Assembly (NCBI RefSeq): GCF_902728265.1
Contig: NZ_CACVBR010000028.1
Location: 1-47,065 of the forward strand
From: Chryseobacterium potabilaquae
Lineage (GTDB): Bacteria; Bacteroidota; Bacteroidia; Flavobacteriales; Weeksellaceae
Reading direction: 5' to 3'
Length of the DNA stretch: 47,065 nucleotides
Below are positions 25,824 through 35,191 of the stretch, piece after piece; positions within the stretch are counted from its first letter, which is position 1; each line of letters starts with the position of its first letter. Under the pieces are notes generated by a model, which did no database searches, was not told the origin of the DNA, and worked only from the letters and a program-made list of their open reading frames with translations. A program made the position numbers and the translations under genes.

Positions 25824-28010
25824 TTAAATGGTTAAAATTACTGCATTTTCTTTTAATTGCTGTATAGGTTTTGAAAACCAAAATAATTCAAAATCATCAA
25901 AACTTTCTTCAAAATTTTGTTTGAGTTGTTGAAGAGTTATTTTTTTATATGGGTCTATTGAACTTTCATCAAATATCTTTATTAACCAATTTGCCTTTTC
26001 TTGCTCTAAATCTATACTAATTATATTAGTTTTTAAATGGATTGTAATTCGCGTATATGGGTAAGTATATTTCTTTTTTGTTTTTACGTGATTCTCAGCG
26101 ATTACGTTTTTAGCTAAAAAAACAATCTTTGAATTTCCTTTAAAATTAAAATCACTGTCTTCCAACAAACAATCATGGATATAATCAGGATGGATATTTG
26201 TTTTAGGAATTTTAAAATCAAACCACTCTTGAAGAGGAAGTTCAAAATTAATTCCATGCATATAATTAAACAGTGATTTTTTTAAACCAAAACTAAACGC
26301 ACTATGATCGATTCCTGTTTTATCTTTAAAATCGATATCATTATTTGCGAATAAAATTTCTTTTTTTATCGGAGTTACACCAAAACTTTCCGGGTCTATA
26401 CCAACAGGAGAGTGTGCAGTCATAGCGAACTGATGCCAAAATCCACTTTGCAAAATTCCCATTTCAAACATTTGGCGAACCATTTCCAAAGAATCAACTG
26501 TTTCTTGGATAGTTTGAGTAGGGTAGCCATACATTAAATATGCATGTACCATAATTCCTGCTTCGGTAAAATTTCTTGTTACTTTAGCAACTTGATCCAC
26601 TGAAACCCCCTTATCGATTAACTGTAAAAGCCGGTCACTAGCCACCTCAAGTCCTCCAGAAACGGCGACACAACCTGATAGTTTTAATAAATAGCATAAG
26701 TCTTGGGTAAAGCTTTTTTCAAATCGAATATTTGTCCACCACGTTACCACAAGTTTTCTTCGTAAAATTTCCAATGCAACTTCTCTCATGAGAGCCGGAG
26801 GAGCAGCTTCATCTACAAAGTGGAATCCGGTTTCCCCAGTTTTTTGTATCAGTTCTTCCATTCTATCCACTAAAATTTTAGCCGAAATAGGCTCATAAAT
26901 CTTAATGTAATCTAAAGAAATATCACAAAAAGTACATTTTCCCCAATAACAACCATGTGCCATTGTTAATTTATTCCATCTTCCGTCACTCCATAAACTA
27001 TGCATCGGATTGGCAATTTCAATAACCGAAATATAATTGTCTAATAGTAAATCAGTGTAATCTGGTGTTCCAATATCGGCTTGTTTATAATCGTGTTTTT
27101 TGGAATTATTTTTATAAATAACTTTTTGATTTTCAATTAAAAATGTTCTTTTGAATTCTAATTCTTTTTCTTTTGTTAGATTTTTATAGAGAAGTTCCAT
27201 GGGAAGCTCGCCATCGTCTAAGGTTATAAAATCAAAAAAGTCAAAAACTCTTTTGTCTTTTATTTCTCTTAATTCTGTATTGGGAAATCCTCCTCCCATA
27301 GCTGTTTTTGTATGAGGAGAATGTTTTTTGATATATTGTGCACATCGAAAAGCAGAGTACAAATTTCCAGGAAAAGGAATTGAAAAACATACGAGCTTAG
27401 GTTGGATCGATTCTAATTTTTGCTTAAGAATTTTTAAAGTGATATGATCAATAAATGTTGGTGGATCTAATAACTTCTTATATAATTCATCAAAAGAATT
27501 AGCACTCTTTCCTAAACGTTCCGCATATCTGCTAAATCCAAAATCGGAATCAATATTTTCAACTATATAATCGGATAAGTCTTCTAAATATAGGGTAGCT
27601 AAATGTTTTGCTTTGTCTTGAAGCCCCATATTTCCAAAAGCAAATTCTAGATCATCAAGTTGATTGAAACGTGATGCTTCCGGAAGAAAATTCATACTAC
27701 AAATTTGTCTCGCCAAAGTAGCATTTTTTCCTTGTAGAAAAAGAATTACTTGATCAATTGTTTTTATATATTCTTCTCTTAAAGCAAAAATTCTTTGGGA
27801 GTTTTCTGAAATAGATTGTATGTCGATTTCCTGATTGAAAATTTCTTGAATTCCACTTTTTGAAAATAATTCTAAAATTACCTCAATACCTAAATCCATC
27901 TGACAGCTTGAAATATTTTTGGTATTTAAAAAGCCTTTGATATAAGCTGTGGCAGGATAAGGTGTGTTTAGCTGAGTAAAAGGTGGCGTAATAAGAAGCA
28001 GATCTTTCAA
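25824..28010 (-). CDS. B12-binding-type radical SAM protein
   Basis: The 728-residue protein begins K-D-L-L-L-I-T-P-P-F-T-Q-L-N-T-P-Y-P. A cobalamin-binding-like Rossmann region follows near 210-290 (C-F-S-I-P-F-P-G-N and M-G-G-G-F-P-N-T), without an obvious D-x-H-x-x-G motif. The radical SAM barrel begins near residue 350 with H-G-C-Y-W-G-K-C-T-F-C. The three Cys have C-x4-C-x2-C spacing, not the usual C-x3-C-x2-C. The G-G-L-E-V-A-S-D-R-L-L and A-Y-L-M-Y-G-Y-P-T-Q motifs fit the fold. A C-terminal winged-helix-like tail ends E-N-A-V-I-L. The reaction is unknown. An EamA gene lies 40 bases upstream on the same strand. Confidence 0.88.
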   Translation of the reverse strand: MKDLLLITPPFTQLNTPYPATAYIKGFLNTKNISSCQMDLGIEVILELFSKSGIQEIFNQEIDIQSISENSQRIFALREEYIKTIDQVILFLQGKNATLARQICSMNFLPEASRFNQLDDLEFAFGNMGLQDKAKHLATLYLEDLSDYIVENIDSDFGFSRYAERLGKSANSFDELYKKLLDPPTFIDHITLKILKQKLESIQPKLVCFSIPFPGNLYSAFRCAQYIKKHSPHTKTAMGGGFPNTELREIKDKRVFDFFDFITLDDGELPMELLYKNLTKEKELEFKRTFLIENQKVIYKNNSKKHDYKQADIGTPDYTDLLLDNYISVIEIANPMHSLWSDGRWNKLTMAHGCYWGKCTFCDISLDYIKIYEPISAKILVDRMEELIQKTGETGFHFVDEAAPPALMREVALEILRRKLVVTWWTNIRFEKSFTQDLCYLLKLSGCVAVSGGLEVASDRLLQLIDKGVSVDQVAKVTRNFTEAGIMVHAYLMYGYPTQTIQETVDSLEMVRQMFEMGILQSGFWHQFAMTAHSPVGIDPESFGVTPIKKEILFANNDIDFKDKTGIDHSAFSFGLKKSLFNYMHGINFELPLQEWFDFKIPKTNIHPDYIHDCLLEDSDFNFKGNSKIVFLAKNVIAENHVKTKKKYTYPYTRITIHLKTNIISIDLEQEKANWLIKIFDESSIDPYKKITLQQLKQNFEESFDDFELFWFSKPIQQLKENAVILTI

Positions 28011-28050
28011 GGATAATTTTTTTGCAAAGTTATTTTAAAAATTTTAAATG

Positions 28051-28929
28051 TTAAACGTGAGCTACTTTTTTCCCACCAGCAAGAACATTTAGAATTACTC
28101 CAAGGAGAATGAGTGTGATACCAATAAATAAATTAGTTGTGAATTCTTCATTAAATAGTAATACACTTACTATTACAGCAACGACAGGTTCTAGAGCTCC
28201 TAAAATAGCAGCAGCAGTAGATCCAATATTTTTAATGGCAAAAACCAAACATAAAGTTGAAATTACAGTCGTTAAAAATGCAAAAATTAGGAAGTTCAAT
28301 AAAATAGATACAGAAGGAATTACAAATGATTCTCCACCTATAATTGCTTTAAGCATAAAAAAGATTGAGGTGAAAATCATGGAGTAAAAGGACAGTTTAA
28401 ATCCAGACACTTTCATATCGGATTTATTAACGATAATAATATAGAGTGCATAAAAAATAGAGCTTATCATTACAATACCCAACCCTGTATAATTTATTTC
28501 CAAGCTATTATTTTTTAAACATAGTATGATGACTCCGGCAAAAGCAAGCACAAGTGATAAGATTGATAATTTTGTCAATTTCTCTTTATAAAAGAAAAAC
28601 ATAATCAATGCTACAATTACGGGGTAAATAAATAAGACCGTTGAAGCAATTCCTGCAGTGAGATAATCATATCCAAGAAACAAAAATTCAGAAGAGAGGC
28701 CATAACACAATCCTAATGAAGACAATATGAGTCCTTCTTTTTTATTAATAGAAAGGCTTTCTTTCGAATACAATAAATATCCTCCAATGATGATAGCAGA
28801 GAAAAAGAATCTGTAAAAAAGGGTGATATCTAATGAGAAATGAGCCTGTTTAACAGGGAGGATAAAAATGGGGATTAGTCCATATGAAACCGATGAAATA
28901 ATTCCGAAAGCATAACCTTTAAACTTCAT
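28051..28929 (-). CDS. EamA-family (DMT) transporter
   Basis: This 292-residue inner-membrane protein has about ten hydrophobic helices in two EamA repeats of five. The first repeat starts G-Y-A-F-G-I-I-S-S-V-S-Y-G and the second repeats the pattern from residue ~150. The last helices hold the typical A-A-I-L-G-A-L-E-P-V-V-A-V motif. Members export metabolites, amino acids or nucleotide precursors; the substrate is unknown. It precedes the radical SAM gene by 40 bases, so export of that enzyme's product is possible but not shown. Confidence 0.88.
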   Translation of the reverse strand: MKFKGYAFGIISSVSYGLIPIFILPVKQAHFSLDITLFYRFFFSAIIIGGYLLYSKESLSINKKEGLILSSLGLCYGLSSEFLFLGYDYLTAGIASTVLFIYPVIVALIMFFFYKEKLTKLSILSLVLAFAGVIILCLKNNSLEINYTGLGIVMISSIFYALYIIIVNKSDMKVSGFKLSFYSMIFTSIFFMLKAIIGGESFVIPSVSILLNFLIFAFLTTVISTLCLVFAIKNIGSTAAAILGALEPVVAVIVSVLLFNEEFTTNLFIGITLILLGVILNVLAGGKKVAHV

Positions 28930-28951
28930 TATATTGTTAACTTTTAATGAT

Positions 28952-28983
28952 AAAAACCACTGATGTATTTTCAGTGGTTTTTT
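28952..28983 (-). terminator. Terminator after the alpha-oxoamine synthase gene
   Basis: AAAAACCACTGA pairs with TCAGTGGTTTTT around a 7-base loop. On the minus strand it follows the PLP enzyme gene and ends in a T run. It separates that gene from EamA. Confidence 0.85.
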
Positions 28984-29003
28984 AATTTTTATAATAGAAT
29001 TAA

Positions 29004-30278
29004 TTAAATTTCTTTGAAACTTAATCCTTTTTCGTGTAAAAGTTTTTGTTCCTGATCTTTATAATAACCACTTACTAATTTATTATAAATGGCCTCAAAG
29101 GCAGAAAGTGTTTCGTTAATTTCTGCATCGGTGTGAGATGCTGTAGGAATTAATCTTAATAAAATCATTCCTTTAGGAATTACTGGATACACTACAACAG
29201 AGGTGAAAATTCCGTAAATTTCTCTTAAGTCTTTTACTAAAAGAGTAGCTTCTACCGGAGTACCTTGCATCATAACCGGGGTTACACAAGTATTTGTATC
29301 TCCGATATTAAATCCTCTTTCTTTAAGCCCATTTTGAAGTTTATGGGTATTTTCCCAAAGTTTTGCTTTGATTTCAGGTTTGGTTCTTAATAATTCCAAC
29401 CTTTTTAAACCTCCAATTACCATAGGCATTGTTAGAGATTTGGCAAAGATTTGAGATCTTAAGTTAAACTTTAAATATCTAATAATTTCTTTATCTCCTG
29501 CAATAAAAGCTCCGAAACCTGCCATTGATTTAGCAAAAGTTGAAAAGTAAACATCTATCTGATCCTGACATTCTTGCTCTTCACCCGCACCCGCACCTGT
29601 TTTACCTAAGGTTCCGAATCCATGCGCATCATCGACTAAAAGCCTAAATTGATATTTCGATTTAAGTTCACATATCTCTTTTAGTTTCCCCTGCTGACCT
29701 CTCATACCGAAAACCCCTTCTGTGATTACAAGAATACCTCCTCCCGTTTCTTGAGCAACTTTAGTAGCTCTTTGAAGGTTTTTTTCAAGGCTTTCAATAT
29801 CATTATGTTTATAGGTAAATCTTTTTCCTGCATGAAGTCTTACTCCATCTACGATACAAGCGTGAGAATCAACATCATATACAATTACATCATTTCTTCC
29901 TACCAATGCATCGATAGTAGAAACCATCCCTTGATACCCAAAATTTAATAAATAAGCAGACTCTTTTTGAACAAAATCAGCCAATTCTCTTTCTAATTGC
30001 AAATGCTGCTCAGTTTCACCGGACATGGCCCTTGCTCCCATAGGATAAAACATTCCATATTCAGCAGCAGCTTTGGCATCAGCTTCTTTCACTTCAGGAT
30101 GATTACACATTCCTAAATAATCATTAGCACTCCAGAAAATTACTTCTCTCCCTTGAAATTGCATTCTAGGTCCAATTGGGCCTTCTAATCTTGGGAAAAT
30201 AAAATAACCTTCACCATAGTCTGCAAATTGTCCAAGAGGTCCTGGATTTTCTTTTATTCTTTCAAAAATATCCAACAT
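29004..30278 (-). CDS. Alpha-oxoamine synthase; candidate cysteate/serine fatty-acyl transferase
   Basis: This 424-residue fold-type I PLP enzyme joins an amino acid to an acyl thioester with loss of CO2, like serine palmitoyltransferase, KBL and BioF. Visible residues are the His that stacks on PLP (H139 in D-S-H-A-C-I), D-D-A-H-G-F-G (~216-222), and the Schiff-base Lys250 in S-T-F-A-K-S-M. The N-terminus (MLDIFERIKENPGPLGQF) and whole pattern resemble, from memory, the Flavobacterium/Chryseobacterium enzyme reported as cysteate-fatty acyltransferase in sulfonolipid (capnine) synthesis. A cysteine-synthase-like gene lies next to it. Serine palmitoyltransferase is the main alternative. Confidence 0.8.
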   Translation of the reverse strand: MLDIFERIKENPGPLGQFADYGEGYFIFPRLEGPIGPRMQFQGREVIFWSANDYLGMCNHPEVKEADAKAAAEYGMFYPMGARAMSGETEQHLQLERELADFVQKESAYLLNFGYQGMVSTIDALVGRNDVIVYDVDSHACIVDGVRLHAGKRFTYKHNDIESLEKNLQRATKVAQETGGGILVITEGVFGMRGQQGKLKEICELKSKYQFRLLVDDAHGFGTLGKTGAGAGEEQECQDQIDVYFSTFAKSMAGFGAFIAGDKEIIRYLKFNLRSQIFAKSLTMPMVIGGLKRLELLRTKPEIKAKLWENTHKLQNGLKERGFNIGDTNTCVTPVMMQGTPVEATLLVKDLREIYGIFTSVVVYPVIPKGMILLRLIPTASHTDAEINETLSAFEAIYNKLVSGYYKDQEQKLLHEKGLSFKEI

Positions 30279-30299
30279 TATATTTTAGTACTTTTTGAG

Positions 30300-30331
30300 T
30301 AAAAAAGCCTTTTTTGATTGATAAAAGGCTT
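30300..30331 (-). terminator. Terminator after the cysteine-synthase-like gene
   Basis: On the minus strand AAGCCTTTT pairs with AAAAGGCTT (30305-30331) and a T run follows at 30304-30300. It partly insulates the downstream PLP enzyme gene. Confidence 0.82.
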
Positions 30332-30356
30332 GATACGTATCATGATTTATATATTT

Positions 30357-31394
30357 TTATTTAATGAATTCTGTTTTGAAAACTTCATCATAGTTATGAA
30401 CACAATTGTTTACAAATCCCTGTTCAGCCATCCATTTATCACTGTAAACTTTAGTAATATATCTGGATCCATGATCGGGATAAATTAAGACAACAAGATC
30501 GTTTTCAGAAAATTCATGAGATTGTGCGTATTGTAGAAGAGCTTGTGTAACAGCTCCTGTTGTATATCCTCCCATGATGGCTTCCTTGAGTGCAATTTCA
30601 CGAGTCCTATAAGCAGACATTTCATCGTTTACTCGGATAAATGTATCTACTTTATCAAAAAGGAGAGCTGAAGGGATTAGATTTTTACCCATTCCTTCAA
30701 TTTGATAAGGGTGGACATCTTCTTTATGAATTTCTCCCGTTTCGTGATAGCTTTTTAGGATAGAGCCGTCAGCATCTACACCAATAATTTTTATATTAGG
30801 ATTTTTCTCTTTCAAGAACTTTCCTGAACCAGATAAAGTTCCACCGGTTCCTGTACAAGCAAAAAGATGGGTGATTTTTCCTTCCGTTTGTTCCCAAATC
30901 TCAGGCCCTGTAGTTTGGTAATGGGCATCAATATTCAATTCATTAAAATATTGATTAATGTATACAGAATTTGGAGTTTCTGAAGCAATTCTCTTTGCCA
31001 CTTCATAATAAGACCTAGGATCATCCGCAGGTACATTTGCAGGACAAACATATACGGTAGCACCAAGGGCCTTCAAGTAGGAAATTTTTTCAGGTTTGGT
31101 TTTATCACTTACAGCAAGAATACATTTATATCCTTTTATAATGCAAACCATTGCAAGAGAAAATCCAGTGTTTCCAGAAGTTGTTTCTACAATTACAGAA
31201 TCTTCTTTTAATAAACCTTTTTTCTCAGCATTTTCAATAATGTGAAGTGCAATTCTATCTTTAGTGGAATGTCCAGGATTGTGTGATTCTAACTTGGCAT
31301 AAACGGTCGCTAGAATATCTTTTGTGACAGTATTTAGCTTTACCATAGGAGTATTTCCTATAAGACCAAGAATATTATCGTAAACATTACTCAT
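30357..31394 (-). CDS. Cysteine-synthase-like PLP enzyme; candidate cysteate synthase
   Basis: The 345-residue protein is a fold-type II beta-replacement enzyme. The PLP Lys is K45 in N-P-G-H-S-T-K-D-R. The substrate loop is E-T-T-S-G-N-T-G-F-S, and the PLP phosphate loop is G-T-G-G-T-L-S-G. It is longer than typical CysK by about 30 C-terminal residues (K-W-M-A-E-Q-G-F-V onwards) and differs from the usual N-P-G-G-S-V-K-D-R. Beside an alpha-oxoamine synthase, it fits a cysteate synthase that would use phosphoserine and sulfite. Ordinary cysteine synthase or cystathionine beta-synthase-like activity is the alternative. Confidence 0.82.
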   Translation of the reverse strand: MSNVYDNILGLIGNTPMVKLNTVTKDILATVYAKLESHNPGHSTKDRIALHIIENAEKKGLLKEDSVIVETTSGNTGFSLAMVCIIKGYKCILAVSDKTKPEKISYLKALGATVYVCPANVPADDPRSYYEVAKRIASETPNSVYINQYFNELNIDAHYQTTGPEIWEQTEGKITHLFACTGTGGTLSGSGKFLKEKNPNIKIIGVDADGSILKSYHETGEIHKEDVHPYQIEGMGKNLIPSALLFDKVDTFIRVNDEMSAYRTREIALKEAIMGGYTTGAVTQALLQYAQSHEFSENDLVVLIYPDHGSRYITKVYSDKWMAEQGFVNNCVHNYDEVFKTEFIK

Positions 31395-31426
31395 TTATTT
31401 GCTATTTTTCAATAAAAATCTGACTG

Positions 31427-31434
31427 CAAAAATA
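31427..31434 (-). promoter_or_regulatory. Promoter -7 box TATTTTTG
   Basis: On the minus strand a TAnnTTTG match lies 32 bases before the ATG of the cysteine-synthase-like gene. A second match, TATCTTTG, lies further upstream at 31514-31521. Confidence 0.5.
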
Positions 31435-31616
31435 CAAAAAAATAAATACTATCTAAACTTTTGTTTGATTTGTAAGCACAGAATAGATAATTTTTTTTTG
31501 TATTTGCGACAATCAAAGATAAAAGTTTTCGAAAAACTAACCAAAATTTTTAAATTTTGTTAAAAAGAATATAAACTAATCTAAAAACCTTATTTTCGCG
31601 TAATTGATTTAATACT

Positions 31617-34600
31617 ATGAAAAATTGGACTTTTAGGCAATGGAACACCATTCTTGGATGGGGGATTTTCTTTATTGCATTTTTCACGTACTTGTCCACA
31701 ATAGAACCTAATTTCAGTTTTTGGGATTGTGGAGAGTACATTTCTTCTGCCGTAAAATTAGAAGTAACACATGCGCCCGGCGCTGCGTTATTTCAGATAG
31801 TAGGTGCTGTGGCAGCAATATTTGCATTAGGAAAAGGCGAAAATTATTCAATTGTAATTAATGCAATGTCTGCATTATTTAGTGCATTGACTATTTTATT
31901 TTTGTTTTGGACAATTACCCATTTTTTAAGAAGACTTTTGAATAAAGATTTTGATGAAATCACTAAACATCAAGAAATTTCTATTCTTTTTGCAGGTGCC
32001 ATTGGAGCATTATGTTTCACTTTTTCAGATACATTCTGGTTTTCTGCGGTAGAAGGTGAAGTATATTCTATGGCTTCTCTGTTTATTGCTCTTTTAGTTT
32101 GGTTAATTACTAAATGGGAAAATGAATATACTGCCCCAGATAATGAAAGATGGATTATTCTTATTTTCTTTGTATTAGGCCTTTCTGTAGGGGTTCATAT
32201 GATGGGTATGCTGACTATTCCTGCAGTTTGTTTGGTGTATTATGCCAGGAATTATAAGTTTACATGGAAAAATTTTATTTGGGCTAATTTTATTACGTTG
32301 ATTATTTTAGCAATGGTTTTTAAGGGAATCTTTCCATTTATTATGACGATGTTTGGAAAACTGGAAATATTCTTTGTAAATGGCTTAGGATTACCATTCC
32401 ATTCCGGAACCATTGCAGCGTTTATATTAATGGTAATCATTTGTTACCTTATTATTAAATACGCCAGAAGATCAAAGAAAAATATATATCAAACTATAGC
32501 TTTATCTGTTGTATATATGATGATCGGTTTTTCTTGTTGGATGGTAATTCCTATTAGAGCGAATGCTAATCCGCCAATGAATCTTAACGATCCTGATACA
32601 GCAATCGGTATGCTTGATTATTATAATAGAGAGCAATATGGTGATTGGCCAACTATATACGGCCAAAATTATACTGCTTTTTTAGATGCAAAAGGGATTG
32701 AAAAAAATGAAGATGGAAGCTACAAAACATTGAAAACAGGGGAGATTTATGAAAAGGATGAAAAAAACGGAACTTATAGAAAGACAGGAGATCGATTTAA
32801 CTATGTTTTCAAAAAATCTCAAGTGAGTTTAATGCCAAGAATGTTTAATGAGGATAAAGATGTAATGGCTAATTATATCTCTATGTATGGGGCTCCTGAT
32901 TTTACATTTAATTATGATAATGAAGATGTGGCGGATAGCCCGGAAGCTAAAAAGATTTTTGATGAATTGAGAAAGAAATACGAAGATAAATCTATTACAG
33001 CAGCAGATTACCTAAAGGTAAAACCTTATGATCTTATTAACGTTCAGAGGCCTTCATTTGCTCAGAATATGGATTATTTTCTCACTTTCCAAAATGGATA
33101 TTATTTTGTAAGATACTTGATGTGGAACTTTGTAGGTCGTCAAAATGATCTTGAGGGAAATATGGAGAGTACAAAAGGAAATTGGATTTCCGGTTTTTCC
33201 TTTATAGATAATGCGTTATGGGGAAGCCAAGAGAAGATGCCTGCTAAATTCAAAAATGAAAGTACGGTAAAATTCTTTTTCTTGCCTCTTATTTTAGGAT
33301 TAATTGGTTTCTTTTTTCAATTAAATAGAGATTTTGGAAGATTCTATGCGTTATTATCCATATTCGTAATAATGAGTGTTGGAATTATTTTCTACACGGG
33401 AGTAAAACCTTTTGAGCCTAGGGAGAGAGATTATGCGATGGTAGGATCTTTTTATGTTTTTGCATTATGGATTGGTCTTGGAGCAGGGGCTATTTTATGG
33501 TTTCTACAATCTAAAGTTAAATCAAATGCAATCAATATAGTAGCTGGTGTAGTGTTATTAGGTGTACCTTTTATGATGGGCTTTCAAAACTATAATGTAC
33601 ATGACAGAAGTAATAGATATACAGCCTATGATTATGCTTATTCCGTATTAAAATCATTACCAAAAGAGGATATCTTATTTGTGTATGGAGATAATGATAC
33701 TTATCCGGTTTGGGCAATCCAAGAAACAGAGCAATTCAGAGATGATGTAAAAGTAGTTAATTTTACTCTAGCATCGACTCCGTGGAATATTGATCAAATC
33801 AGACAAAGAACATATAATGCTAATGCTATTCCGAGTCAATTAACCCATGATGATTACCGAGATGGTGTTAATGATCAAATTTATTTGATGAAAAAAACAG
33901 ACTGGGAGGGAATATTTTCTATGTTGAAAGAACAAGGTGCACCAGAAACAGAATTTGCAGAATTCAAAAAATACCTTACACAGGATTCTATGACATTGAA
34001 AGAGGCTTTAAACTTTATCAAATATAAGTCGCCTGCAAAAGATGAATTGCTAAAGATGTATTTTGGAGAAGAGAAATATGAAAAATATAATATTATTCCG
34101 GTTACCAAATTTATTTTGCCCGTGAATAAAGAAAATGCGGTGAAATGTGGAATCATTAATCCGGCTGATCTTCCCAATACAGCAAATCAGATTATGATTA
34201 ATTATAAAGGAAATACTCTTTTTAAAAATAATCTGATCATGCTTGATATTCTGGCCAATTTTGATTGGAAAAGGCCTATTAATTTTTCTTCCGGAGGTAT
34301 TTATGATGCGGAAAATGTATTTTATTTGGATGAATATCTTCAGTTTGACGGGTTTAGTTATAGATTAATCCCTATTCATAGCCCACAAACTCCGGATGGA
34401 GAAATGGGTAGAGTAGATGCCAATTCTTTATATAATGTAGTGAAAAACTTCAGATGGGGTAATTTTAAAAACTTGAATGTTCATTTTGATGAAACTGCTA
34501 CTTCGAATATTATGAGCTACAGAAGTTCAGCAAGCAGAGCTGCAGCTGCATTAGCGATCAATGGGCAAAAAGATAAAGCCGTTGAGCTGTTGGATCTTGC

Positions 34601-35102
34601 GGCAAAAGAAATTCCTGCTGAGAAGTATAATGATCCTCGTTCTCTGAGTTCTATGGTATATGGCTATATTGTAGCGGGACAGGAGCAAAAGGGATTGAAA
34701 TTAGCAGAAATACTGAAAAAGGGTATTTTTGATGAGTACGATTACTATTTGAGTCTTAGTCCACAAGAGCAACGTTATTTGAAAAGACAAATGAGATCAA
34801 AACCAATGGAGTATTCTCTTGTCGTATCAGCCGTAACGGACGCTTATAAAAGGATAGAACAAAAAGATAAAGCATATGCATACCTTGTACAATCTATAGA
34901 GCCGATTGATAAAAAATTCAATGGTTTTGTTAAAGATCTTCAGCAAATGGGTAAAGAAAAGGCTATGAGTGAGTCTGAAAAAGTACAAACAATCACTCCT
35001 TTCTACCAATATTTATTTGATATTATGGAACCGTTTGACTCTACTTACTCAAAAGAAAAAGAAGACCAGATTACGAATGCGATTATCAAAGCGACACAAT
35101 AA
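31617..35102 (+). CDS. DUF2723 membrane protein, GT-C-like with C-terminal TPR region
   Basis: This 1161-residue protein has about a dozen membrane helices. The N-terminal DUF2723 block (1-~180) carries the acidic first loop P-N-F-S-F-W-D-C-G-E-Y-I-S-S-A, the place where GT-C enzymes keep their catalytic Asp/Glu. Further helices run to ~670, broken by a large hydrophilic insert near 330-500, and a soluble TPR-like tail lies near 970-1160. The human DUF2723 protein TMEM260 is an O-mannosyltransferase. I therefore infer a lipid-linked sugar transferase acting on exported proteins or glycans. It is a single gene with its own terminator. Confidence 0.85.
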   Translation: MKNWTFRQWNTILGWGIFFIAFFTYLSTIEPNFSFWDCGEYISSAVKLEVTHAPGAALFQIVGAVAAIFALGKGENYSIVINAMSALFSALTILFLFWTITHFLRRLLNKDFDEITKHQEISILFAGAIGALCFTFSDTFWFSAVEGEVYSMASLFIALLVWLITKWENEYTAPDNERWIILIFFVLGLSVGVHMMGMLTIPAVCLVYYARNYKFTWKNFIWANFITLIILAMVFKGIFPFIMTMFGKLEIFFVNGLGLPFHSGTIAAFILMVIICYLIIKYARRSKKNIYQTIALSVVYMMIGFSCWMVIPIRANANPPMNLNDPDTAIGMLDYYNREQYGDWPTIYGQNYTAFLDAKGIEKNEDGSYKTLKTGEIYEKDEKNGTYRKTGDRFNYVFKKSQVSLMPRMFNEDKDVMANYISMYGAPDFTFNYDNEDVADSPEAKKIFDELRKKYEDKSITAADYLKVKPYDLINVQRPSFAQNMDYFLTFQNGYYFVRYLMWNFVGRQNDLEGNMESTKGNWISGFSFIDNALWGSQEKMPAKFKNESTVKFFFLPLILGLIGFFFQLNRDFGRFYALLSIFVIMSVGIIFYTGVKPFEPRERDYAMVGSFYVFALWIGLGAGAILWFLQSKVKSNAINIVAGVVLLGVPFMMGFQNYNVHDRSNRYTAYDYAYSVLKSLPKEDILFVYGDNDTYPVWAIQETEQFRDDVKVVNFTLASTPWNIDQIRQRTYNANAIPSQLTHDDYRDGVNDQIYLMKKTDWEGIFSMLKEQGAPETEFAEFKKYLTQDSMTLKEALNFIKYKSPAKDELLKMYFGEEKYEKYNIIPVTKFILPVNKENAVKCGIINPADLPNTANQIMINYKGNTLFKNNLIMLDILANFDWKRPINFSSGGIYDAENVFYLDEYLQFDGFSYRLIPIHSPQTPDGEMGRVDANSLYNVVKNFRWGNFKNLNVHFDETATSNIMSYRSSASRAAAALAINGQKDKAVELLDLAAKEIPAEKYNDPRSLSSMVYGYIVAGQEQKGLKLAEILKKGIFDEYDYYLSLSPQEQRYLKRQMRSKPMEYSLVVSAVTDAYKRIEQKDKAYAYLVQSIEPIDKKFNGFVKDLQQMGKEKAMSESEKVQTITPFYQYLFDIMEPFDSTYSKEKEDQITNAIIKATQ

Positions 35103-35115
35103 AAAATAGATATTT

Positions 35116-35141
35116 AAACGGAACTTAGGTTCCGTTTTTTT
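35116..35141 (+). terminator. Rho-independent terminator
   Basis: AAACGGAAC pairs with GTTCCGTTT around a TTAG loop, followed by a T run. It closes the DUF2723 transcript. Confidence 0.9.
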
Positions 35142-35142
35142 A

Positions 35143-35172
35143 TTGTATTCAAAAATTTTAAGATTATATTTG
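35143..35172 (+). promoter_or_regulatory. Bacteroidota promoter
   Basis: TTG at 35143-35145, a 19-base spacer, and TATATTTG at 35165-35172. This is the same geometry as the atpD promoter. It ends 19 bases before the next ATG. Confidence 0.8.
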
Positions 35173-35191
35173 TGTGATATAAAAAAGCACG

